The notes: generated by a model not told the origin, from the letters alone. A stretch of DNA of 7,337 nucleotides from an uncultured Oscillospiraceae bacterium (GCA_934659475.1 CAKUHX010000079.1:1-7337), one strand, 5' to 3'. Shown: positions 1 through 7,084, counted from the first letter of the stretch. Translations and numbers: made by a program.

Positions 1-1
1 C

Positions 2-646
2 GTTACCGAGAACACTCGCGTATCCTACCCCATCGACCACATCAAGAACATTGTCCGGCCCATCTCCGCCGCCCCTGCCGCCAACAATGTGATCTTCCTG
101 TCTGCCGACGCCTTCGGCGTTCTGCCCCCCGTGTCCATCCTGACCCCGGAGCAGACCCAGTATTACTTCCTGTCCGGCTTCACCGCCAAGCTGGCGGGCA
201 CCGAGCGGGGCATCACCGAGCCCACTCCCACCTTCTCCGCCTGCTTCGGCCAGGCTTTCCTGGAGCTGCACCCCACCAAGTACGCCCAGGAACTGGTGAA
301 GCGGATGGAGCAGAGCGGCGCCAAGGCCTATCTGGTGAACACCGGCTGGAATGGCACCGGCAAGCGCATCACCATCAAGGACACCCGGGGCATCATCGAT
401 GCCATCCTGAACGGCGACATCAAGACCGCCCCCACCAAGACCATCCCCCACTTCAACTTTGAAGTGCCCACTGCCCTGCCCGGCGTCGACCCCGGCATCC
501 TGGATCCCCGGGATACCTACGCCGACCCCCAGGAGTGGGATACCAAGGCCAAGGATCTGGCCGCCCGCTTTGTCAAGAACTTCGCCAAGTACACCGCAAA
601 CGACGCCGGCAAGGCGCTGGTGGCCGCTGGCCCCAAGGCGGACTGA
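2..646 (+). CDS. pckA: Phosphoenolpyruvate carboxykinase (ATP), C-terminal part
   Basis: This is the last 214 codons of ATP-dependent PEP carboxykinase; the 5' end lies outside the window. The enzyme interconverts oxaloacetate plus ATP with PEP, CO2 and ADP in the cytosol, serving gluconeogenesis or, in many anaerobes, CO2-fixing PEP carboxylation. Visible blocks match the family closely: ENTRVSYP at the left edge contains the equivalent of E. coli Arg333, followed by [35 protein letters not shown] and [17 protein letters not shown]. The last block holds the adenine-site Arg449 and Thr455 equivalents. The spacing between the Arg333 and Thr455 equivalents is 122 residues, exactly as in E. coli, and the C terminus ends LVAAGPKAD as expected, so the visible part is intact and unshifted. 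Stop is TGA at 644-646, followed by a strong terminator. Identity is very secure; metabolic direction cannot be read from sequence. Confidence 0.98.
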   Translation, partial: VTENTRVSYPIDHIKNIVRPISAAPAANNVIFLSADAFGVLPPVSILTPEQTQYYFLSGFTAKLAGTERGITEPTPTFSACFGQAFLELHPTKYAQELVKRMEQSGAKAYLVNTGWNGTGKRITIKDTRGIIDAILNGDIKTAPTKTIPHFNFEVPTALPGVDPGILDPRDTYADPQEWDTKAKDLAARFVKNFAKYTANDAGKALVAAGPKAD

Positions 647-665
647 TCCCTCTGCACGATCTTAC

Positions 666-694
666 GGGGCGCCCTGGCCGGGCGCCCCATTTTT
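666..694 (+). terminator. Rho-independent terminator of pckA
   Basis: A perfect 9-bp GC-only stem (GGGGCGCCC at 666-674 with GGGCGCCCC at 680-688) and a 5-nt loop are followed by A and five T (690-694). It lies 20 bases after the pckA stop. It also sits immediately before the next gene, so some readthrough or a promoter inside pckA would be needed to express that gene. Confidence 0.9.
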
Positions 695-708
695 AACGAG
701 GTGCCTGT

Positions 709-1359
709 ATGAAGGAAGAAACGCACATGTCAGACGCCCTGCCTCTGGGCCTGCTTCTGGCTTTGACCGGCGGCATCCTGGATGCCTATACCTATCTCAA
801 CCGGGGCCAGGTATTCGCCACGGCGGAGACCGGGAATCTGGTGCTGTTGGGGATCAACTGCGCCATGGGCCAATGGCGCAGGGCCGCCTACTATCTGCTG
901 CCCATCTCCTCTTACGCCGCCGGCCTGCTGACTACGCTGGCCCTGCACCGGCGGTCAGACCGGCTGTTCTTCCACTGGCGGCAGTTCGTGGTGCTGGCGG
1001 AGTGTCTGGCCGTGGCGACCGCCGCTCTTATCCCCCAGGGCGGACTTGACCCCCTGGTGAACTGCATGATCGCCTTCATCAGCGCCATGCAGGTACAGAC
1101 CTTCCGGAAGTTCCGGGGCTGCGCCTGCGCCACCACCATGTGCACCGGCAACCTGCGCAGCGGAGTGGAGGCGCTCTACTTCCACCTGGCCGACAACGAG
1201 CCCGGCGCGCTGGACCGGGCCGGGGTCTACTTCGGCCTGATCCTGTGCTTCATCGCGGGGGCTGTCGTCAGCGGTCTGCTCTCCCCCCTTCTAGCGGGAA
1301 GGACCGTCCTGGTCGCCCTGCTCCCGCTGTCGGCCGCCTTCCTGCTGATGTTCCGCTGA
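709..1359 (+). CDS. DUF1275 (YoaK-family) integral membrane protein
   Basis: A 216-residue hydrophobic protein of the DUF1275/YoaK family, whose function is not established. Family signatures are clear: GGILDAYTYL (21-30), FATAETGNLVLLG (36-48), ISAMQVQTFRKF (124-135) and ATTMCTGNLRSG (141-152). Hydrophobic segments lie near residues 11-28, 58-79, 91-109, 115-129, 172-195 and 197-214, so it should sit in the cytoplasmic membrane with about six or seven spans. Two starts are possible. ATG 709 has GAGG seven bases upstream. ATG 727 (residue 7) has a better AAGGAAG with 8-base spacing and would give 210 residues. The gene lies between the pckA terminator and a bidirectional terminator, so it is probably monocistronic. 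I see no clear promoter in the 62-base gap before it. Family call is secure; substrate is unknown. Confidence 0.92.
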   Translation: MKEETHMSDALPLGLLLALTGGILDAYTYLNRGQVFATAETGNLVLLGINCAMGQWRRAAYYLLPISSYAAGLLTTLALHRRSDRLFFHWRQFVVLAECLAVATAALIPQGGLDPLVNCMIAFISAMQVQTFRKFRGCACATTMCTGNLRSGVEALYFHLADNEPGALDRAGVYFGLILCFIAGAVVSGLLSPLLAGRTVLVALLPLSAAFLLMFR

Positions 1360-1372
1360 ACCGACCTCAAAC

Positions 1373-1414
1373 AAAAAACACTGGGGCATCCTTTGGGATG
1401 CCCCAGTGTTTTTT
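1373..1414. terminator. Bidirectional terminator between DUF1275 gene and FGGY kinase
   Basis: A perfect 19-bp inverted repeat (1373-1391 with 1396-1414) encloses a 4-base loop. The core is CACTGGGGCATCC, with six A on the left edge and six T on the right, so either strand makes a GC-rich hairpin followed by a U tract. It sits between two convergent genes and can end both transcripts. Confidence 0.93.
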
Positions 1415-1420
1415 GTGTCG

Positions 1421-2914
1421 TCATTTCTCCCAGCCGCGGCAGCGGTCTACGGCCCGGTGCCAGCGCTCCATCAGAAGCTGGCGCTGGTCCTGGCCCATCC
1501 GCGGCTCATACCGCCGCTCCAGCTGCCAGAAGCCCTCAAAATCTTTGAGGGACGCATAGTCATCAACACCCACCGCGGCCATATAGGCCGCCCCCTGTGC
1601 CGTGGTGTCCCGCACCTTGGGCACATCCACCGGCAGCCCCAGCAGATCAGCCTGGAACTGCATCAGAAAGCGGTTCACGGCAGAGCCGCCGTCACACCGC
1701 ATGGCCGTGATGGCTACGCCGCTGTCCCGCTCCATGGCGTCCAGCACATCCTTCACCTGATAGGCCGTGGCCTCCAGCGCCGCCCGCGCCACATGGGCGT
1801 CTGTGGTCCCCCCGGTGATGCCGATCATCATCCCCCGGGCATAGGAGTCCCAGTGGGGCGCCGCCAGCCCCGTGAAGGCAGGCACAAAATATACCCCGCC
1901 GTTGTCTGCCACACTCAGGGCCAGCTCCTCCGTCTGGGCCGCGCTGCGGATCACCTTCAGCCCATCCCGCAGCCACTGGATGGCCGCACCGGCAATGTAG
2001 ATGCCCCCGTCCAGGGCGCAGGTGCGTTGACCCTTCAGCTGCCACCCCACCGTGGTCACCAGTCCGGACCGGGAATAAATGGGCTCATTCCCCGTGTTCA
2101 TCAGCATGAAGCAGCCTGTACCGTAGGTGGTCTTGACCGAGCCGGGCTCCAGACAGATCTGCCCCACCATGGCCGCCTGCTGGTCGGCCATGGCGGCACA
2201 CACCGGACAACTCAGCCCGGCGAAGCCCTCCGGCCGGATCGTGCTCCAGCGGCCTGCGCTGTCCCCGATCTCAGGCAGCAGCCGCTCCGGGATATCCAGC
2301 AGCTCCAAAAGGTCCCGGTCCCATGTCCCCGTGCGGATGTTGTAGAGCATGGTGCGGGAGGCGGTGGAGGCGTCTGTGCGGTGCTCCTCTCCGCCGGTCA
2401 TGTTCCACATGAGCCAGGCGTCCATATTTCCCGCCAACAGCTGGCCGCTCTTTGCCCGGCTGCGGTCCGGATCCACCCGGTCTAAGATCCACTTCAGCTT
2501 GGTGGCGCTGAAATAGGCGTCCGGAGTCAGGCCGGTCCTCTCCCGGAACAACGCCCCGTGTTTCTCCTCCAGTTCCTCCGCCATGGCGGCGGTACGCCGG
2601 TCCTGCCATACGATGGCCGGATAGACCGGGCGGCCGCTGCTCCGCTCCCAGACCACAACGGACTCTCCCTCGTGGTCCAGGCCCAGGGCGCGCACCTGGC
2701 CGGGCTGCGCCCCCGCCGCCGCCAGCGCGGCCTTTACGGCATATTGCGCGCTGGCCAAGATCTCCTCTGCGTCATGCTCCACCCAGCCCAGCTGGGGATA
2801 GTGCTGGCCGATCTCGCGGTAGCCCCGGCCCACTGCCTGCCACTGCTCATCAAAGGCCAGCGCCGTGACCCCCGTCGTGCCCTGATCCAGTCCGATGTAT
2901 ATTCTGCCGCTCAT
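1421..2914 (-). CDS. Glycerol-kinase-like FGGY-family carbohydrate kinase
   Basis: A 497-residue FGGY kinase, full length for the family (E. coli GlpK is 501 residues), closest in pattern to GlpK, which phosphorylates glycerol to sn-glycerol 3-phosphate with ATP. GlpK-like blocks in order: YIGLDQGTTG (6-15), AIVWQDRRTA (100-109), YFSATKLKWILD (134-145), ADQQAAMVGQ (243-252), KTTYGTGCFMLMNTG (261-275), AGAAIQWLRD (308-317), VPAFTGLAAPHWDSYARG (344-361) and CDGGSAVNRFLMQFQ (407-421). Of the E. coli glycerol contacts, Glu84, Tyr135, Asp245 and Phe270 have equivalents at E84, Y134, D244 and F269, but Arg83 is replaced by Gly83 (NQRET has become HEGES). The region around residues 219-240, where Gram-positive GlpKs carry the HPr-phosphorylated His, has no His. 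Glycerol is therefore likely but not certain; another polyol or triose is possible. No glpF or glpD is adjacent. The start has AAGGGGGG five bases upstream, and the gene has its own promoter and terminator. Confidence 0.88.
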   Translation of the reverse strand: MSGRIYIGLDQGTTGVTALAFDEQWQAVGRGYREIGQHYPQLGWVEHDAEEILASAQYAVKAALAAAGAQPGQVRALGLDHEGESVVVWERSSGRPVYPAIVWQDRRTAAMAEELEEKHGALFRERTGLTPDAYFSATKLKWILDRVDPDRSRAKSGQLLAGNMDAWLMWNMTGGEEHRTDASTASRTMLYNIRTGTWDRDLLELLDIPERLLPEIGDSAGRWSTIRPEGFAGLSCPVCAAMADQQAAMVGQICLEPGSVKTTYGTGCFMLMNTGNEPIYSRSGLVTTVGWQLKGQRTCALDGGIYIAGAAIQWLRDGLKVIRSAAQTEELALSVADNGGVYFVPAFTGLAAPHWDSYARGMMIGITGGTTDAHVARAALEATAYQVKDVLDAMERDSGVAITAMRCDGGSAVNRFLMQFQADLLGLPVDVPKVRDTTAQGAAYMAAVGVDDYASLKDFEGFWQLERRYEPRMGQDQRQLLMERWHRAVDRCRGWEK

Positions 2915-2938
2915 CCAGACCCCCCTTTTTGATGCCTT

Positions 2939-2967
2939 ATTTTACCATACCTGCCCCGCGGTGTCGA
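2939..2967 (-). promoter_or_regulatory. Predicted sigma-70-type promoter of the FGGY kinase
   Basis: On the minus strand TCGACA (2967-2962) is followed after exactly 17 bases by TAAAAT (2944-2939). Transcription would start near 2932, leaving a short leader of about 18 bases that contains the G-rich ribosome site. No catabolite-repression (cre) site was recognised. Predicted by eye from consensus and spacing. Confidence 0.6.
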
Positions 2968-3057
2968 TCCCGATCTTTCCATCCGCTGCGCCGCCGGCCG
3001 CCAAGGACAGTAAACAGTATGGCCTGCCCTCTCCGCCCAGGGGCCTTTCCGCCTTTC

Positions 3058-3086
3058 TTGACTTTTGACCGCAAATAGGTTAAACT
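3058..3086 (+). promoter_or_regulatory. Predicted sigma-70-type promoter of rpoN
   Basis: TTGACT (3058-3063), a 17-base spacer and TAAACT (3081-3086) lie about 50 bases before the rpoN start. The predicted start of transcription near 3093 leaves a leader of about 40 bases ending in a G-rich ribosome site. It faces away from the FGGY kinase promoter, which is about 90 bases to the left. Confidence 0.6.
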
Positions 3087-3134
3087 TTCGATAAGAAATA
3101 CGGTCGATCCTATGGCCGGCAAAGAGGGGGGACA

Positions 3135-4505
3135 ATGCTTATGAAGCTGCTGCAATCTCAGGTACAGCGTCTCAGCCTGCATCAGCTTCAGAGCATTGAA
3201 ATGCTCCAGCTGAGCACGCAGGAGCTGGACGCCTATATCCGCGAGCTGTCTCTGAGCAACCCTCTGGTGGAGCCGGATGAGGTCACCCCCTCCTCCCCCG
3301 AAGGCCGCCAGGAGGACGATCTGCTGCGCAAGCTGAAATGGCTGGAGGACAACGACTACCAAAACCGCTTCTATCAGCGGGTGGACGACGACGAGCTGGA
3401 CCCCCTGGCTCTGCTGCCCAGCGACGGCGGACTGGGGGAGACTCTGTTCCGCTTTCTCTCCCGGCAGGTCCATCAGCTGGGGCTGAGCGAGAGCATGGCG
3501 CAGATCGTGCGCTACCTGGCCGCCTGTCTGGACGACAACGGCTATTTCCGCATCCCCCTGGAGGAGCTGTCCCAAAACTCCTCGATCCCCGTTTCCAAGC
3601 TGGAGGAGGGCCTCACCATCCTCCGCCGGCTGGAGCCGGCCGGCGTGGGCGCGGCCGACCTGTCCCAGTGTCTTGAGCTCCAGCTGCGCCGCATCCACGA
3701 GACCGGCCCCGCCCTGTCCATCGTGCGCTGCTATCTGCCCCTGTTGGCCAAGCGGCACTACCGGGACATCGCCGCCCGGCTGGGCATCACCCAAGAGGAG
3801 GTGCTTCAGGCGGAGCGCCTGATCCGCGAGCTGGAGCCCCGCCCCGGTGCCGTATTCCAGCAGCCCGAGCAGATCCCCTATATCCTGCCCGATGTATTTG
3901 TAGAGGAGGACGAGACGGGCCGCCTGATCGCCCGCACCCGCCGCCGGGAGCGGCCGCCCTTCCGCATCAACAGCTATTACCGCCAGCTGCTGAGTGAGAG
4001 CCAGGACAAAGAGGTCAAGGAGTATCTGACCGACAAGCTGAGGCAGGCGGAGGGAGTCCTCTCCGCCATCGGTCAGCGGGAGAGCACCCTGCAGCGCTGC
4101 GCTCAGGTCATCGTAGACCGGCAGAACGCCTTTTTCCGGCAGGGGCCCCAGGCTCTGCTGCCTCTGCGCATGTCCGATGTGGCCGAGGAGCTGGAGCTGC
4201 ACGAGTCCACCATCAGCCGCACCGTGCGCGAGAAATATCTCCAGTGCTCCAAGGGCGTGTTCCCCATGAGTTATTTCTTCTCCCGGGCAGCCACCGCTGG
4301 GGGCGATGCCCCTTCCTTCGGCGGCACCGCGGCCCGAGCCCTGCTGCGCAGACTGATCGACGGCGAGGATAAGAGCAAGCCCCTGTCCGACCAGAAGCTG
4401 TGTGAGCTGATGGCCCAGGAGGACTGTCCCATTTCCCGCCGCACCGTGGCAAAATACCGCGAGGAGCTGAACATCCCCAGCGCCTTTGCCCGGAAAACCC
4501 GCTGA
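3135..4505 (+). CDS. rpoN: RNA polymerase sigma-54 factor (RpoN/SigL)
   Basis: A 456-residue sigma-54, the alternative sigma factor that binds -24/-12 promoters and needs an ATP-driven enhancer-binding activator to open them. All regions are present. Residues 3-46 are the Gln/Leu-rich activator-contact region I (LLQSQVQRLSLHQLQSIEMLQLS, ending SNPLVEP). Residues 47-98 are an acidic linker. Residues 99-300 are the core-binding domain, with DDNGYF at 133-138 and LEPAGVGAADLSQCL at 166-180. A helix-turn-helix region lies at 346-382 (MSDVAEELELHESTISRTV). The RpoN box is SRRTVAKYRE at 434-443, with Ser in place of the most common first Ala. ATG 3135 has GAGG seven bases upstream; ATG 3141 (residue 3) could use the G-run at 3126-3131 instead, so the start is uncertain by two codons. 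The RNHCP gene follows after 22 bases. No activator gene is in the window. Confidence 0.97.
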   Translation: MLMKLLQSQVQRLSLHQLQSIEMLQLSTQELDAYIRELSLSNPLVEPDEVTPSSPEGRQEDDLLRKLKWLEDNDYQNRFYQRVDDDELDPLALLPSDGGLGETLFRFLSRQVHQLGLSESMAQIVRYLAACLDDNGYFRIPLEELSQNSSIPVSKLEEGLTILRRLEPAGVGAADLSQCLELQLRRIHETGPALSIVRCYLPLLAKRHYRDIAARLGITQEEVLQAERLIRELEPRPGAVFQQPEQIPYILPDVFVEEDETGRLIARTRRRERPPFRINSYYRQLLSESQDKEVKEYLTDKLRQAEGVLSAIGQRESTLQRCAQVIVDRQNAFFRQGPQALLPLRMSDVAEELELHESTISRTVREKYLQCSKGVFPMSYFFSRAATAGGDAPSFGGTAARALLRRLIDGEDKSKPLSDQKLCELMAQEDCPISRRTVAKYREELNIPSAFARKTR

Positions 4506-4527
4506 ACCAGCGTGAGAGGAGCCTTCC

Positions 4528-4953
4528 ATGAAGCGAGAAGATAAACGCAGGCAGTACGAGGTGGGCTATTACAAGACCCACGCCTGTACAGAGAGCTTTA
4601 CCTGCAAGGTCTGTGGCCGTCCGGTCACCCCCGGCGGCGCGGGCACCGAACACCGTAACCACTGTCCCAACTGCCTGTCCAGCCTCCATGTGGACGACGA
4701 ACCGGGGGACCGCTCCGCCGACTGCGGCGGCGTGATGGAGCCCATCGCCGTCTGGGTGCGCCGCGGGGGCGAGTGGGCTATCATCCACCGCTGTAAGCGC
4801 TGCGGAGAGCTGTCCTCCAACCGGGTAGCCGCGGATGACAACCCCATCAAGTTGATGAGCATCGCCATGCGCCCCATCGCCCAGCCCCCCTTCCCTCTGG
4901 AGCGGATCCAGGAGATGGCGGATATGATGGGCGGCGAGGGCAAGCTGCCCTGA
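4528..4953 (+). CDS. RNHCP domain-containing putative zinc-ribbon protein
   Basis: A small 141-residue cytosolic protein of the RNHCP family, named for the motif seen here at residues 43-47 (HRNHCPNCL). Function is not established for the family. Eight cysteines include three CxxC pairs: C26/C29 (CKVCG), C46/C49 (CPNC) and C89/C92 (CKRCG), plus C20 and C66. This pattern suits one or two zinc-ribbon sites, which is an inference. No signal peptide or membrane segment is seen. The start is well supported: AGAGGAG ends six bases before ATG 4528. The gene begins 22 bases after the rpoN stop, and the next frame opens three bases after its own stop, so it is probably cotranscribed with rpoN and translationally coupled to the GNAT frame. 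Members often resemble nucleic-acid-binding zinc fingers, but nothing here proves binding. Confidence 0.88.
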   Translation: MKREDKRRQYEVGYYKTHACTESFTCKVCGRPVTPGGAGTEHRNHCPNCLSSLHVDDEPGDRSADCGGVMEPIAVWVRRGGEWAIIHRCKRCGELSSNRVAADDNPIKLMSIAMRPIAQPPFPLERIQEMADMMGGEGKLP

Positions 4954-4956
4954 GTT

Positions 4957-5473
4957 ATGGATGCCACGCTGGAGCGGGCCGCCTTTTCCCCCGCTGTTCC
5001 GGAGGAGGCGGACGCCGTATGCGCTCTGATCGCAGAGCGCATCGCCTGGATGGATCGGATGGGGCTGCACGGCTGGAACGAACAGGGGTATCTGCAGATC
5101 TATGACCGGGCCTACTTTGCCTGTCATGCCGCGGCGGGGCGCCTGTATGTACTGCGTCTCCCATCCGGAGCGCTGGGCCGGGAGCGTGGTCCTGCTGGAA
5201 CAGGACGAGCGGTGGGCAGGCTTTTCCTCCGCTCCCGCATTTTACCTGCATAACCTGACCGCACACCCAGATCTTCCCGGAGCAGGGCGGCTGACCCTCC
5301 GCCGCGCGGAACAGCTGGCCCGCCAAAGGGGCAAGGTCTGTCTGCGGCTGGACAGCCAGGCGGACAACATCCCCCTGACCCGCCTGTATGAAAGCGAGGG
5401 ATACCGGCCCGTGGGCACCTGTCAGGCAGGGGCATACCGCGGCATCCTAAGAGAAAAGTCTTTGACAGAATAA
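4957..5473 (+). pseudogene. GNAT-family N-acetyltransferase, broken by a +1 frameshift
   Basis: Two frames together encode one GNAT acetyltransferase, an acetyl-CoA-dependent enzyme of unknown substrate. The first frame opens at ATG 4957 and reads well to LYVLRLPSGAL (about residue 73, codon 5173-5175). The protein then continues in the next frame from codon 5177 as AGSVVLLEQDERWAGF, through YLHNLTAHPDLPGAGRLTLRRAEQLAR (motif A, acetyl-CoA loop LPGAG), KVCLRLDSQADNIPLTRLYESEGY and a C-terminal GILREK to TAA 5471-5473. Removing one G from the GGG at 5175-5177 restores a single protein of about 171 residues, normal for the family. The first frame otherwise ends at 5253. The start is three bases after the RNHCP stop with only a weak ribosome site, suggesting translational coupling. 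The shift could be a true pseudogene, a sequencing error or strain variation; both halves keep good family similarity, so it is recent or an error. Confidence 0.82.
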
Positions 5474-5510
5474 AAGAAGTCCGTCTCCATAGAGACGGAC
5501 TTCTTTTATT
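5469..5510. terminator. Bidirectional terminator between GNAT gene and folC
   Basis: A perfect 19-bp inverted repeat (5469-5487 with 5492-5510) encloses a 4-base loop CATA. The GC-rich core is GTCCGTCTC, flanked by A-rich and T-rich arms, so it ends transcripts on both strands. It contains the GNAT stop codon and abuts the folC stop at 5511-5513. Confidence 0.93.
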
Positions 5511-6779
5511 TCAGCACAATCCCAGGTGGTGGCGGATGAGGCCCACCGCATACAGGGACCCCCAGGAGCAGATCACATCATCGGGGGCGGCTATGGACAG
5601 CACCTTGTCGACCCCCTCCTCCACACTGCCGCAAGAGACGGCCTCAAAGCCCTGTTTCCGCAGCCAGGCAGCCAGCTCCTCCCCGGCAAGGGCACGGGGG
5701 CTGTCCGGCGTAATGGTAACAAATGCCTTCGCCAGGGGCATGGCCCGGCGCATCATCCCCTGCCAATCCTTATCCGCCAGAACGCCGGTGAGGAAGATCA
5801 GCTTCTCATGGGGGAACAGCTCCTCCAGCGCCTCCATCAGGGCATCCACACACTGGGGGTTATGGCCGCCGTCAATGATGAAGTCGGGATCTCGGCGAGC
5901 CAGCTCCAGCCGTCCCGGCCACTTGCTGTCTGCCAACCCACGCTGGATCGCCTCATCCGAGATCTTCCATCCCTTCTCCCGCAGGCTCCAAATAATGTCC
6001 AGAGCGGTGATCGCGTTATACCGCTGGTATTCTCCCAACAGAGAAATACGGAACGTACCGGCATCCCGATAGGAGAACACCTGCCCGTCCAGTCCAACAG
6101 ACTGCACCTTCAGGGTATCCGGGGCCGTCACGGTGAGGGGGATCGACAGTTCCCGGCAGACGCCCTCCACCACTTCTTCAGCTTCCCGGCTCTGGTGATA
6201 CAGCACACAGCGGCAGCCGGGCTTCAGGATGCCGGACTTCTCCTTCGCGATCAGCGCCACCGTATTGCCCAGCTCCTGGGTGTGCTCTAATCCGATGTTG
6301 GTCAGCACCGCCACTTCCGGTGCGGGAATCACGTTGGTAGAGTCCATGCGCCCGCCAAGGCCCACCTCCAGCACTACGATGTCGCATTTCTGCTCGGCAA
6401 AGAAGGCCATGCCCACGGCGGTCATCAGCTCAAACTCAGTGGGAAAGTCCTCCATTCCGTCCGCCAGATCCAAGACCTGCTCGGTCAGACGGCCCAGAGT
6501 CTCGTCCGCGATGGGTTCACCGTTCACCTGCATCCGTTCATGAAAGCGGAACAGATGGGGAGAGGTGAACAGACCCGTGCGATACCCCGCCGCCGCCAGC
6601 ACGGACGCCGTCATGGCTGCGGTGGAGCCCTTTCCGTTGGTCCCTGTGATATGCACGAACTTCAAGGTGCGCTCCGGGTTGCCCATGCGGGCCAGCAGCG
6701 CCTGGGTGCGCTCCAGGCCGGGCTTGCGCCCCACCCAGGAGCGCTCATGGATCAGATCGATCGCCTGTTGTCCAGTCAT
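5511..6779 (-). CDS. folC: Folylpolyglutamate synthase / dihydrofolate synthase
   Basis: A 422-residue Mur-ligase-superfamily enzyme that adds glutamate to folates by an ATP-driven acyl-phosphate reaction in the cytosol, and in many bacteria also joins glutamate to dihydropteroate. Visible motifs: the ATP P-loop GTNGKGST (46-53), SPHL (73-76), GLGGRMDSTN (140-149), NIGLEHTQELG (161-171), AKEKSGI (178-184) containing the Lys expected to be carbamylated for metal binding, KWPGRLE (286-292) and DGGHNP (303-308). Length and motif order are normal. I chose ATG 6779 because a perfect GGGAGGAG lies five bases upstream; the frame extends to a TTG at 6812, but that extension has no ribosome site and no family similarity. 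The gene stands alone, with its own promoter and the shared terminator, convergent to the rpoN cluster. No folate-synthesis neighbours are visible, so whether it is bifunctional cannot be told. Confidence 0.97.
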   Translation of the reverse strand: MTGQQAIDLIHERSWVGRKPGLERTQALLARMGNPERTLKFVHITGTNGKGSTAAMTASVLAAAGYRTGLFTSPHLFRFHERMQVNGEPIADETLGRLTEQVLDLADGMEDFPTEFELMTAVGMAFFAEQKCDIVVLEVGLGGRMDSTNVIPAPEVAVLTNIGLEHTQELGNTVALIAKEKSGILKPGCRCVLYHQSREAEEVVEGVCRELSIPLTVTAPDTLKVQSVGLDGQVFSYRDAGTFRISLLGEYQRYNAITALDIIWSLREKGWKISDEAIQRGLADSKWPGRLELARRDPDFIIDGGHNPQCVDALMEALEELFPHEKLIFLTGVLADKDWQGMMRRAMPLAKAFVTITPDSPRALAGEELAAWLRKQGFEAVSCGSVEEGVDKVLSIAAPDDVICSWGSLYAVGLIRHHLGLC

Positions 6780-6784
6780 AATTT

Positions 6785-6792
6785 CTCCTCCC
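6785..6792 (-). promoter_or_regulatory. Ribosome binding site that fixes the folC start
   Basis: GGGAGGAG on the minus strand lies five bases before ATG 6779. It is the strongest ribosome site in the window and rules out the longer reading from TTG 6812. A small hairpin (CTGCC, loop TTT, GGCAG; 6792-6804) directly abuts it. Confidence 0.9.
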
Positions 6793-6829
6793 TGCCAAAG
6801 GCAGCTGATCAAAGAATGATCTCCTACAC

Positions 6830-6858
6830 ATAGTAAAACATAACCGTATCGATGTCAA
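6830..6858 (-). promoter_or_regulatory. Predicted sigma-70-type promoter of folC
   Basis: On the minus strand a consensus TTGACA (6858-6853) is followed after exactly 17 bases by TACTAT (6835-6830). Transcription should start near 6823, giving a leader of about 44 bases. A/T-rich runs lie upstream of the -35. This is among the best promoter matches in the window. Confidence 0.8.
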
Positions 6859-6934
6859 ATATCCAAGGGCTATCGGCCGTATAAAAAACGTCTATTTTCC
6901 CTGATTTCCATGCGCACATGCTCTTCAAATATAT

Positions 6935-6966
6935 AAAAAAACAGGACAGCTTTTAACTGTCCTGTT
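6935..6966 (-). terminator. Terminator of the 5S rRNA transcript
   Basis: On the minus strand a 10-bp stem (AACAGGACAG, 6966-6957 with 6949-6940) and a 7-base loop are followed by a run of seven T counted from within the stem edge. It lies three bases beyond the predicted 3' end of 5S rRNA, so it ends the 5S transcript. Confidence 0.92.
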
Positions 6967-6969
6967 CGT

Positions 6970-7084
<115 letters not shown>

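Noticed and set aside
1406..2485. Open frame of 359 codons on the plus strand opposite the FGGY kinase.
   Set aside because: It is an antisense shadow of a conserved kinase, His/Pro/Arg-rich, with no family motif, and it begins inside the bidirectional terminator.
3115..3131. Possible sigma-54 (-24/-12) promoter before rpoN, from TGGCCGGC.
   Set aside because: The GG and GC dinucleotides do not fall at the needed spacing and the TTGC half is absent.
2937..4529. Long open frame (530 codons) on the minus strand opposite rpoN.
   Set aside because: It lies wholly antisense to a well-conserved sigma-54 gene, is rich in Leu, Gly and Gln as expected from reading GC-rich codons backwards, and shows no recognisable domain or ribosome site.
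5526..6290. Open frame of 254 codons on the plus strand opposite folC.
   Set aside because: It is antisense to folC, low in conserved features, and no promoter or ribosome site precedes it.
6779..6812. Longer folC product starting at TTG 6812.
   Set aside because: The extra eleven residues have no family similarity, while ATG 6779 has an ideal ribosome site at the right distance.
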